This document shows, piece by piece, positions 50,534-61,600 of a DNA stretch of 64,000 bases (its first letter is position 1; each line of letters opens with the position of its first letter). The stretch covers positions 62,001 to 126,000 of the forward strand of contig PDHQ01000025.1 of NCBI GenBank assembly GCA_003339415.1, read 5' to 3'. Both the position numbers and the translations under genes were made by a program. Origin of the DNA: Ophiocordyceps camponoti-saundersi (nom. inval.) (Eukaryota > Ascomycota > Sordariomycetes > Hypocreales > Ophiocordycipitaceae). Below the pieces are notes generated by a model. It was not told where the DNA came from. It did not search any database and saw nothing but the letters and a program-made list of their open reading frames with translations.

Positions 50534-52684
50534 ATGTCGGACGAAGTGTACGATGGTGCCATTGGCATCGATCTTGGTCAGTGGCCCTTTTCTCGCCATC
50601 TTTTCTCTCTTCGTCGAGCGAGTGAACTCGACGCTGACCTGATTGCGGTGTACAGGCACGACCTACTCGTGCGTTGCCACCTATGAGGGCAGCAACTGCG
50701 AAATTATCGCCAACGAGCAGGGTTCCTTCACCACTCCCTCCTTCGTCTCCTTCACCGACAAGGAGCGTCTCATCGGCGAGGCTGCCAAGAACAATGCTGC
50801 CATGAACCCCAAAAACACCGTCTTCGACGCCAAGTGAGTTCTGCCAGCCCATGGCAAACATGACCAGCTACTCACCCGGGCCAGACGCCTGATCGGCCGT
50901 CGCTTCGATGACCCTACTGTCAAGAAGGACATCGAATCCTGGCCCTTCACCGTCGTCGACGATAATGGCCAGCCCAAGATTGAGGTCGACTATCTCGGTA
51001 GCAAGAAGTCCTTTTCCGCACAGGAAATATCGTCCATGGTCCTCCTCAAGGTGTGTTTCCTTTTCTGTGTGTGCTCCAGTCGCATGCTTGCGGCCAACAC
51101 CAGCTTTAGATGAAGGAAATCGCCGAGACCAAGCTCGGGAAAAAGGTCGAAAAGGCCGTCATCACCGTGCCGGCCTACTTCAACGACAACCAGCGCCAGG
51201 CTACCAAGGATGCCGGTGCCATTTCCGGCCTCAACGTCCTCCGCATCATCAACGAGCCCACCGCTGCTGCTATTGCCTACGGCCTTGGCTCTGGAAAGTC
51301 GGACAAGGAGCGCAACGTTCTCATCTACGATCTCGGCGGCGGCACCTTTGATGTTTCCCTCCTCAACATCCAGGGCGGTGTCTTCACCGTCAAGGCGACT
51401 GCCGGCGATACCCACCTGGGCGGCCAGGACTTCGACACCAACCTCCTGGAGCACTGCAAGAAGGAGTTTAGCCGCAAGTCTAAGAAGGATTTGAGCGGAG
51501 ACGCCCGCGCTCTTCGCCGACTCCGAACGGCCTGCGAGAGAGCCAAGCGCACACTGTCGAGCGGCGCCCAGGCCACCATCGAGATCGATTCCCTCTTCGA
51601 CGGTGATGACTTTACCATGACCATCACCCGTGCCCGGTTCGAGGACCTCAACGCAAAGGCCTTTTCCGGCACCCTGGAGCCCGTTGCGCAGGTGCTCAAG
51701 GACTCTGGCATCGAGAAGAGCGCCGTGGACGAGATCGTCCTCGTCGGCGGCTCTACCCGCATTCCTCGCATCCAGAAACTCCTGTCTGATTTCTTCGACG
51801 GTAAGAAGCTGGAGAAGAGCATCAACCCGGACGAGGCCGTCGCCTACGGTGCCGCTGTCCAGGCTGGTATCCTCTCGGGCAAGGCCACCTCGGCCGAGAC
51901 GTCGGACCTTCTCCTGCTCGACGTCGTTCCCCTCTCTCTCGGCGTCGCCATGGAAGGCAACATCTTTGCCCCGGTTGTGCCGCGTGGTCAGACGGTGCCT
52001 ACGGTCAAGAAGAGGTAACTTTGCTCTGACGGGGTGCCTAGATAGTCTCGCGGCTAATATGTTGAACTTTAGGACCTTTACTACCGTCTCGGACTCACAA
52101 ACGGTTTGGCTGCCCGTTCCTCCCCCGTCCAGTTTAATGTTAGGCATCTGACAGCATGGCAGCAAGTCCAATTCCCGGTATATCAGGGCGAGCGAGCCAA
52201 TTGCGAGGACAACACGTCCCTGGGCGAGTTCACGCTGGCTCCCATCCCCCCGATGAGGGCGGGCGAGGCGGTGCTCGAGTGCGTCTTTGAGGTGGACGTC
52301 AACGGCATCCTCAAGGTGACGGCAACGGAGAAGACGTCGGGCCGCAGCGCCAACATCACCATCGCCAACTCGGTCGGCAAGCTGTCGACGGATGAGATTG
52401 AGAAGATGATCACGGAGGCGGAGAAGTTCAAGACCAACGACGAGGCTTTCAGCAAGAAGTTTGAGGCCAAGCAGCAGCTCGAGTCGTACATTGGTCGGGT
52501 GGAGGAGATAGTGTCCGACCCGACGCTGTCGCTGAAGCTGAAGCGCGGTCAGAAGGAGAAGATTGAGAACACGATTAGCGACGCCATGGCGGCTCTGGAG
52601 CTCAACGAGAGCACGGCGGACGACCTGAAGAAACAGGAGCTAGCCCTGAAGCGCCTGGTGACCAAGGCCATGTCTTCCCGATAA
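50534..52684 (+). CDS. SSB1: Ribosome-associated Hsp70 chaperone SSB
   Basis: Cytosolic Hsp70 that works on ribosomes with the RAC complex on nascent chains. Exons are 50534–50576, 50656–50833, 50885–51050, 51110–52014, 52073–52103 and 52163–52684, giving 614 residues, the usual Ssb length. The ATPase domain has [61 protein letters not shown] and [14 protein letters not shown]. The substrate domain begins near [13 protein letters not shown]. The end (LVTKAMSSR) lacks the EEVD of Ssa-type Hsp70, and the sequence [22 protein letters not shown] fits Ssb. Exon 5 is only 31 nt and the donor of intron 5 is GTTTGG; this splice restores [15 protein letters not shown]. Confidence 0.95.
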
Positions 52685-53957
52685 AGGGAAGAAGAGAGAG
52701 AGAGAGAGAGAGATCTGGGCCGGGGAGGGGAACATGTTGGTAGGAGTCGAAGACTATGTTTGGCAGGATGCTTGTGAGCAGGATGGACAGTTTTCTTGGT
52801 ATGTAAGGAAGACTAGGACGAAAAAAAGGGTGCTTTTCTTTTCCTGTCTTGTCCTCTCTTTGATCAAAGTGTCCACGGTAGAGGCAGACGGGGAGATTCG
52901 TGACATGATGTGGTTCGGACCCGAAAGGGGGAGACGGCGGTGTGGAAAGCGGCCCCACATAGTAAGTGGCCGGACCGGATCCGAAGCCATGTAGTAGGGA
53001 GCGAGTCTTTTTATAGATGGTTGGTAGGTCGGACGAGCTAAGAGGGAAGGCGAAGTAGTTGTTCGTCTGAGAAAGGGGGGGGGGATGAGGAATGCGTGTG
53101 CGGTTGAGCAGAGTTTTGGAAAGGGTTTAAAATAGAGGAGGATGAAGGAAAAGGAAACAAGGTTATCGGGCCGGCCGGATCGCCACGGACGTACAATGAA
53201 TGTATGTATGTAGAGAGGAGGAGAGTTATTGTGGAGTAAGCATAAGCTGGGGCGTTGAAGAAGACGTGTATGTACTATTTACGGACATGGTAATAGAAAC
53301 CGTTCCAAGGCCCGGGTGTTGATCAGGGGGGGGGATGTGACGGATGAGTGATGCCAAGGGAAACGGGTCGATGGTGCGACGGACGATCTCACGGGTGAGG
53401 GAAAAGCGTCTGGAAGAGAGGGTGTTTCCTCTTAGTGGGGGGGGGAAAGAAGAATTGAGTTGTTTTTTTTTCTGTTGCTGTTTGATTGCCTTTTTTGTGT
53501 TGGGATTGTGTCGTCTCTTGATGGATGGATAGCTATAGCCTATAGAGGTTGATGGATAGGTAGGTAGCTATAGACGTGGTTTACGTGATAGGAGAGAGGT
53601 GCTTGTAGATGGAGGTGATGATGATGATGATGATGATGGAATGGTTTACGTGAGACGAGATGATGCTTGGAGATGGTGATGATTGAAGATGGAATGTTGA
53701 ATTGTGAGATTGAAATGATGAGAAAGTGCAATGCTAGGCCTGCTTTCTTACGCTTTGCTATTTCCCTTTCCCTGTTCCTGTACTATCCTTTCCTATCCTT
53801 TGCAACCCTATCCCTTGACCCAATCTTGGACGCCTTGGCTAAACGCAGTAGCATGTTGATGATATCATGAAGGGGAAAAAAAAAACACAGTGATGTCGTC
53901 GTTGAGGAGAAACCAGTCTCGTCGTTTAAGATCGTCGTTTAAAAAAAGTTATTGTGT
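52685..53957. other. Intergenic region
   Basis: 1.27 kb containing the 3' UTR of SSB with a GA microsatellite (52693–52712), G-runs near 53077–53086 and 53327–53335, and a GAT microsatellite (about 53617–53640). No coding sequence is recognised. Confidence 0.6.
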
Positions 53958-54251
53958 TTAAGATGATGAAGTTTCTTCTTCTTCGAGGTAGGAGAAATCC
54001 CCCTTGTCGTCATCGAGATGCTCTCCCCAATAAACGGGACCCAGCTTTAGGAATTTGTAAACGCCGTTTGTGCTGCTGCTTCGGGAAGATCTCCTCGATG
54101 ATGATGACGGAGAGGATTCTGAGGTTGGAGATGGCACGGACGAGGTGGTGGTGGAATCGCTTTGGGAGGTGGATTGGTGGTTAGGGTAGGAGGAGGATGT
54201 TGTCGGGGCGAGGATGAGGAATCCGGTGGGGAGACGGACTGTGTTGGGCAT
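53958..54251 (-). CDS. Small Ser-rich conserved hypothetical protein
   Basis: A single-exon protein of 97 residues. The N-terminus (MPNTVRLPTGFLILAP) and middle are Ser/Thr/Pro-rich and probably disordered. The C-terminal block RSSSTNGVYKFLKLGPVYWGE followed by DDDKGDFSYLEEEE looks like a conserved core that I have seen in uncharacterised fungal proteins. No signal peptide or membrane segment. The role is unknown. The codon pattern and the non-repetitive C-terminal block make it more credible than other short frames in this gene-poor stretch. Confidence 0.6.
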   Translation of the reverse strand: MPNTVRLPTGFLILAPTTSSSYPNHQSTSQSDSTTTSSVPSPTSESSPSSSSRRSSRSSSTNGVYKFLKLGPVYWGEHLDDDKGDFSYLEEEETSSS

Positions 54252-55824
54252 TTTGGTTGTTGGTTTTTCTTTAGTTGGGGATGTTTATAGAGGAGAGGAG
54301 GAGAGGAGAGATCAGTTTCTGCTTTGAGGGGAAAAGAGAGATATAGAGAGGAATGGGGAAGGGGAAAGTAGAGAGGGAGAGAGGGAGGGAGAGGGAGCTC
54401 TTATATATATGTATAGCCTTAGTATACACAGGACTATAGGTGTTGGAGGTGATGAGAAAATGGGGTGCGGCGGCCCTTCCGGCCGTTTGTAGCGTGAATG
54501 TACATATAGCAAGCAAGTTGTTTCACACCCACCCCGGGTTGGAGACTGACTGTCTCAACCAGGCTTTGCCAAGGCGTAAGAGCGAAGACGACTAGAAGGA
54601 AAGGAGGGTTACAGGAAAAAAAAAGAAGAGGAGTAGGAGTAGGTAGTGTATAGTGTGTATTGATGATGAGGATGGTTTTATGCGAGCCATCACTGAGGCA
54701 TATGCTCGTGTCCCACATGCATGAGAGTCTCTGTAGCATAGATAGACAAGGGAATATCCGGAACCCTTTTTTCTTCCCTTCTCTCTCTCTCTTTCTCTTC
54801 TCAATCCCTTTTGAAACTCTCCAAGATAGCAATGCGGGGATAAAATAAACGACCAAGGACGGTCACAAAGATCCCCCCCCTTTCCCTTCGGGTTTTAAAA
54901 ATTTCCCACCTCACAATACGACCTCAACCAGCACGAGCTTCCGGTAAATGCCGTCTCTTTTCTTAGAGGAGAGGGGGAAAAAAAGGGCACCAGCGGGGGG
55001 AAACGGAAAAGGGGGGGGAAAAAGACGGAGGGAGAGAGAAAAAATCTCACCGCATGTGATGACGACGTGTCCGTGTGTGTGTGTGTTTTTTTTTTTGTTT
55101 TTCGGGGAAGACGGCTGGGAGCGGCTTTTCGAGGGGGAAACGGGATCTGGCCCGGTTTGCTTTTACGGTTGTAGGGGATGGGAGGGATGGATGGAGTGGA
55201 TTTGTCGTTGGATGTGGTTGGGATTGGGGGAGGGAGAGGAAGTGGTAGAAGAATGGGTTTGGTTTGAGTGAGGATGGGAATGTATGTAGGTGTGTTGGTT
55301 ATCTTGATAGGTGGGTGGGTGGGTAGTTTCGGCACCGGACCGACGGGGAAGCTCATCCGAGTGAATGATAGAAGAAGGAAAGAAAGAAGGAAAGACAGGA
55401 AAGAAGGGGAAGAGCAAACCGAGTTGCCAACGGTGAAGTCATAGCCTCGACCTTGTTGTTGTTGTTGTTGTTATTCTAACCTCTATTGAACTTGTCTAAC
55501 TTGTACGGCAGAGACCAGACACGTCTTTTCTTCCTCTTCCCAAACTATCTAGGTTGCTGTTCTAGTTCTCTGCTGTTTCTGTTGCTATAGTTGTGCAGTA
55601 TATATGTAGGATGTTGAAGCAGAAGATGAACAAGATGAAGACGGGAAGTAGGAGGAGGAGGAGGAGGCTTGAGCACGGTTACTACTAGGTGTGTATGTAC
55701 TAGTGATACACACTGTATTACTGGCACGCTCGTGGCTGATGGGGATTGAGGCTCTGTCGGCAACTTTCCCCGCGCACGCACGTGCACGTGCACCCACCCA
55801 CCGGAACGGAACCGGCAGCCTCCG

Positions 55825-55857
<33 letters not shown>

Positions 55858-56710
55858 GTCCCTCTCTATCTCCCTCTCCCTCTCCCTGTCTCTCTGCCGG
55901 ACAGCGAACAGAGTGAGGATAGAGTCCGTCTTATAACTCTACAGACCCAGCCAAGATGATGTTCCGAGTTAGGGAAAAGATGTACATGTACACAGACAGA
56001 CATTGTACATGATAAAGCGAACCTCGATGAGATGCCCTTCTACCATCACAACCCTACATACATACAGATAACGAACCGACCCTTGTTTGCCTCAGCCTCG
56101 TTTCCCCAAGCCATCCATCCATCCATCCATCCATCTCCCATAAAAAGCAAGTAAGCAGCATATAAAAAAGGAAAAAAACAACAAAACCCACGCGGCTCGC
56201 GAGGCTGGCCTCCCCCAAAAAGAACCTCTCCACCACCACATCCGGATACTCCGAGAATAAGAGAAAAAAAGGGGGGTCAATGCAAACAGGAAGATGATAA
56301 AAAAAAACCGTCGGGATATTTTTTTTTCCTATCTTTCTAGGGAACGAGGAGATGGAAGAGACTGACCTTCTCGGTCGGTCCGTATGTGTGAATGGGTAAA
56401 CAGCCGGGATGGTGATTCACGCCGTTGACTGCAAACGGGGGGGGTTTTTACTATGATGTGAAGAGGAGAGGTTTTCATCGGTTTTTTGGGGGTATAAATT
56501 CTGCCTTTTTCCTCGCTGTTTTCAGCTTGATCTTTACCATCTCAAAAGCATCATACAGACAGACAAAAAGACAACATACAGAACCCATCTCACCAAAGAA
56601 TAAAAACATCCATCTTGAAGAATCAATCATCTCATCTACATCAACAAAAACTTCCCCCATCTTCAAGCACAAAATCATCACACAAACAATAACAAAAAAC
56701 ATCAGTCAAA
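54252..56710. other. Long intergenic region
   Basis: 2.46 kb without a recognised gene. Features seen are GA-rich sequence near 54290–54400, a T-run at 55086–55096, GTT repeats (55456–55471), a GGA run (about 55650–55670), a CT microsatellite (55827–55852), a CATC repeat (56112–56133) and AT-rich leader sequence (56560–56710) upstream of the Cys-rich gene. Confidence 0.6.
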
Positions 56711-56872
56711 ATGTGCGTCTGGCGCTCAACTGAACGCTACTCCCGCTGCGGCTGCGTCATCAAGCATGAGAGCAACAAGCCAACCTGCAACTGCGGAAGG
56801 GTCATCCAGCAGGGGACTCAGCACTGGGACGGGCACTGCAGGCGAGTCGAGTGCCCCAAGGCCAAGAAGTGA
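56711..56872 (+). CDS. 53-residue Cys-rich protein
   Basis: A short frame starting MCVWRSTERYSRCGCVIKHE and ending VECPKAKK. It has seven Cys (2, 13, 15, 26, 28, 43, 48), including two CxC pairs (CGC and CNC), plus several His, giving a pattern suited to binding one or two zinc ions. It has no signal peptide, so it is probably intracellular rather than a secreted effector. The ATG follows a leader with TCAAA before it (GTCAAAATG), a good fungal start context, and an A-rich 5' leader of about 150 bp. I recall similar small MC…CGC…C proteins in other filamentous fungi, always uncharacterised. Confidence 0.6.
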   Translation: MCVWRSTERYSRCGCVIKHESNKPTCNCGRVIQQGTQHWDGHCRRVECPKAKK

Positions 56873-58699
56873 AAGGAGTCCTTCTATTGAAGATGGGAGG
56901 GACGTGGATGGTCTGATTTGGTGGGAAAAAAAAAACGAACTTATGGGGAGATTTGAGGACTTGGGGTTTATGGGGAAAAAAAAAGACGCTCGCTTTTGGA
57001 TTAGCTATGTGGGAAAAAGGGATTGGTGTTGGATTCGGAGGTGAAATGGGTGATACGTAAGAGAGGATTTTGTTGATACAGCTCTGCTTTTTATATAGTG
57101 GACATGTAAAGAAGAATCTCAGGCAAGGAATCGATTCATCTACACGATTCTCGTCGTCACCGTTCCCTTCAGGTCCATGCCTAGGTAGTCAGAGCCTTGT
57201 AAGTCATGATCTATAACGATAACAACACACATACATACAAGTACATATCTAAACAAAGACTCATCCCATGCCATACAATCACTTTCATCCTTCTCATCCC
57301 GTCTCCCTTTCACCCCATCCATCCATCTATCACTCCATCACTCCATCAACATACACCAATAACATGATTCAACCACATAGTAGCCACCCATCGCCATCCA
57401 CAACCGCCCACAAACACCCATCTCAACTGCCCATCTAAACCATCTCAACAACCCGCAGACAATCCCCCTCCAAAAAAAGAAAAACACAACCCTTCTCAAC
57501 GGCAAACTCCGATCCTCCCCCCCCCTTCTGGCCCGTGCTGTGAAACCGATAAACCAACCTTCACTCCTACATCTATGCATGCATGCACATCTATTCTACC
57601 GCCATTCTACCGTACAATATCCAACATAGAAAAAGGAAAACAGAAAAGCCATCGCTCTTTCCACATGTATTTTTTTTTACCTTCTCATCTCATCTCCTTC
57701 ATATTCATCCCCCTTTTCTCCACATGCAGTGTCTACCCCTCACGTGACACACCACTCTTCCACTCCCACTTCCGCTTCCACTTCCACTTCCACTCCCACT
57801 TCCACCCTCTTCCTCTCACAACTCTCTCTCTTCTCACAACTCATCAACCCATCATCATAATAACCAGACTTGATTCATCAATAGAAAACAACCCTGCAAG
57901 TAAACCAAGGCAAGTCCCCCCCAAAAAGCATCACAGACGAAACACACCCAACCCAATCCTTCCCTCTCTCTCTCTCTCCATTCACACAACCCGTCCCGCC
58001 TCGGCACCCCCGTTGCCATCTACGTCACCACCACCACCACCACCACTCATTCACCCACTCACTCCCTTCTACCACCTCTCTCGTCTTTCATCATCTTCCG
58101 CTTCATCTCCCCCCTTCCACAAGTCCCCTGCAGCGCTGTACTATACAAGTCTTTCGCTTATCGCTTGTTTGCCTCAATAGACTCATCAACTAGGTAAATA
58201 ACAACACCCCCACCCCCTTTTTTTTGCTTCTCTCTTCTTGTTTCCCATTGTTATGCTTCTTTTTTTTTAATCATTTACTTATTTATCTCGCCTCGTCTCA
58301 CTTCTTTTCCCATCTTCTCTTTCAACTCGCAATATCACACAGACCAACTCCTGTCGTTGTGCCAGACACCTTGGAAACCTGTGTGGCCTCTATCATAAGG
58401 CGGCGCGAGACCTCGAGCACGACCGCCCAGTCCGTCTGCCGGCCTCAAAAGTAGCAGCAAAACACAAAATACCAAATGGACAGGGAAACATTAACTCTCG
58501 AGGGGAAAACACAAAAAGTAGCCTTCCTAACGACCCCGTGTCTTGTATGCGGAAGGTCTCTCTCTCTCTCTCTCTCTCTCCGTTCTTCTTCCTCCGTGAA
58601 AACACAAACGTCAAATCAGTCGTTGGCGGGCGAGTTTGGCGAGCTACAAACACTCCGTCAGTTACCATGTCATGCCACGCCCACTCGGAGAGACACTTA
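56873..58699. other. Intergenic region
   Basis: 1.8 kb containing the 3' side of the Cys-rich gene and of RPB1. TTCCAC-type hexamer repeats lie at about 57770–57800, a CACCAC repeat at about 58029–58046 and a CT microsatellite at 58557–58580. The frame at 57575–58180 is low-complexity and rejected. Confidence 0.6.
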
Positions 58700-61600
58700 C
58701 TACTGATTGCCCGACGAGCCCGGCCCTGGAGTCCTGGGGGAAAAGGATGGAGACGTGGGCGAGTAGCTTGGGCTCGTCGGCGATTGTTGGTTACCCGGAC
58801 TCCGCGAGAAGCCCGGACTCGTCGGCGAATACGCCTCCGGAGACGTCGGCGACCACGATGGCGACGCCGGCGAGTAATTCGGCGACGTTGCTCCTCCCGC
58901 TCCGTGGAGGTTAGGCGACGCCGGGCTGTAGTTGGGACTGGCCGGCGAGTAGCTCGGCGACGTCGGCGAGTTGAACTGCGCTGGTGACGTAGGCGAGTAG
59001 TGCCGCGGAGACGACGGCGACGCCGGCGAGTAGCTGGGCGACGTCGGGCTGTAGTTGGGACTTGCCGGGCTCGTCGGCCGCAGCATCGGCGACGTCGGCG
59101 AAAACGACGGCGACGACGGGCTGAACGAAGGCGACGCCGCCGCGTAACGCCCGCCGTCGATCAGCGGCGACGTCGGCGAGTATCCGGCGCTGGGCGACGT
59201 CGGTGAGTAACCACCGCCTATGCCGGGCCCGAACGGCGACGTCGGCGACGTGTTGAACGGGCTCGCCGCGCCACGCGGTTGGTACGGGCTCAGCGATCCG
59301 ATGCCGCCGAAGCCGCCACCACCATACTCCGTCCCGAAACCCGTCTGCGTGTCCGAGCTCGCGCCCTGGATCGGCGAGAAGTTGCCCGCCGCCGGCGAGC
59401 TGAGGCTCATGTAGCCCGAGTCCGCCATGGGCGATCCCGTGTCGTACGGTGTCGCCGCGCCCTCCACCTCGCCGTCCTTGGATGGCATCCCCGGCATCAG
59501 CCCCATGCGCGAGTTGTCCGAGATGACCGTCTCCAGCATCTTAGGGTCCAGGAACACGTCAAAGTTGCCCGTGCCCATCGGCGCCATCTGCCCCAGCATC
59601 ACGTTCTCCGAGATGCCTCGGCAGTCGTCGAGCTCGCCCGTCGCCGCCGCCTCGAGCAAGATCTCCACCGTCTCCTCGAACGAGCATCGCATCAGCGCAC
59701 CCGTGTCAGCCCTGTTGATGCCGTGCCTCGTCACCGCCGAGATGGTGCCCCGGTACGTCATCACGTCCGTCAGCAGCGCAATGTGCCGGTGATTGACGTA
59801 CGAGCCGTCAAACGCCAGCACGTTGGTCAGCTCCTTGACGAGCGCCGACCGCGCAGCCTCGATCCCAAACACCTCGACAATCTGCCACAGGTCGTTGGTG
59901 TACGTCCGCGTCGGGTCCACGCCGTCGACCGCGAGCACCTCACGTAGTGCGGAACCACTAGTATCCAGATACCACTGGGTGCATCGCGGGTCGTCCTTGA
60001 CGGCGAGCTCCGTTCCGTCCGTCGTCTCGACGAGGCGCGTTCCTTTCGTCAAGAAAGCACGCTCAATGCCGGGCACGCCGCGGAGCGTCAGCGTGTCGAG
60101 GAGATGAGCCTCGAGCCTTTTGAGCATCACGTCGTCTTCGATCCGCTTCTCCGCCCCGCTGTCGTCCTTACCGTCATCCTGCTTGATGGTGCGGATGCGA
60201 ATCACCTGCTCATCCGCATTGTTGTCGCTGAAGATGATGGCCAGGTCGTTGGGGTACTCTTCTTTGATCCGCTGCGCCACGTCGTCGATCCTAATCTCCT
60301 TGTCCAAGAGCTTCTGTCGATCCAGAGTGATGCGCAGAAGCCATCTGGACTGTTGATCGAGTGTGTCTTGCGTCTCGTCGGGGATCAAAAAGTACGACTC
60401 GACCATGTCCATATCCTCCGATATCCTGGTCGCCTGAATCTCCGGATCATAGTAGATTTCCGTCACCGACGTGATGGATCGTAGGTTCGTGTACTCCACC
60501 AAGCTTCGCAGCTTCTTGGCTTCTTCCTGCTTTCCCAGCGCGGTATTCAAAAAGACGGCCATGCTAGGGGTCTTGATGTCTTTCGCGAGGTTGAGGATCT
60601 CCTTGAGCCGGGGCACACCCAGCGTCACGTTCTTCGACGACACACCGGCAAAGTGGAACGTGTTCAGCGTCATCTGCGTCGCCGGCTCGCCGATCGACTG
60701 CGCCGCCAGCACGCCCACCATCTCGCCGGGGCTCACAAACGCTCGGTTCCAGCGATTCTGCAGCTCGCCGAGGACGTGGTCGAACGCGAGCTTGTTCAGC
60801 CGATGCTCCTTCACAATCTCCTTAAAGGCCAGCCGGGACCGTAGCAGGGCCTTCATGAGGATCGTCGCATTCTTATCCGCCTCCTCCGAGATGGGGTCGG
60901 TGCCTCGCACAATCTTCATGTTCCTCAGCACGTTCTGCACCGCAGGGATCACGTCCGACGGACGGAGGTTGCTGCGGTCCGTCGCCTTGACATTGAAGAC
61001 GCGCTTGGCCGTCTCCATCATCCGTCCGATATTCAGCGGCAGCTGCATCATCTCCTCTCCCATCTTGGGGCGGTTGATCACACGCGTCACCCGCCTATCG
61101 TGGAGTAGAGCCTCCCATTCCTCGTCCAGCAGAGACATGGACGCCTTGTCACCCGTGAGCTCGTTGCCGTACTCATAATCCGTCTTGAACCACTCGGGCG
61201 GGTTGGCCAGGTCCAGCCGGTACTTTCTCTCGAACGCCGCGTCAGACATCTTCAGGATCCCTAGCTTCTGCTTCTCGATGCACATGGCATCCAGACCATC
61301 TTCGCCATAAAGAAACTGAATGATGTCCCCTAGCGAGTTGCGCACCGTCCCGTCGTAACGCGCGCTCAGGTCCTCCAGGGCCTTCACCAGCCGTCGCTGG
61401 ATGTACCCCGTCTCCGCCGTCTTGACCGCCGTGTCGATAAGACCTTCTCGACCGGCCATGGCGTGGAAGAAGAACTCGCTGGGGGTGAGGCCACGCAAGT
61501 ACGAGTTCTCCACGAAGCCGCGGGCCTCCGGGGAATAGTCGTCCTTTGTAAAGTGCGGGAGCGTCCTGTACTTGAAACCGAACGGGATACGCTTGCCCTC

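Noticed and set aside
53540..53731. Poly-His frame on the minus strand
   Set aside because: Translation of a GAT microsatellite, without flanking coding sequence.
57575..58180. 201-residue frame on the plus strand
   Set aside because: Composed of Ser/Pro/His repeats from CT/CA-rich DNA; no start context, domain or codon bias.
58760..59260. Tandem DNA repeat or CRISPR-like array
   Set aside because: The periodicity is the degenerate RPB1 heptad coding sequence.
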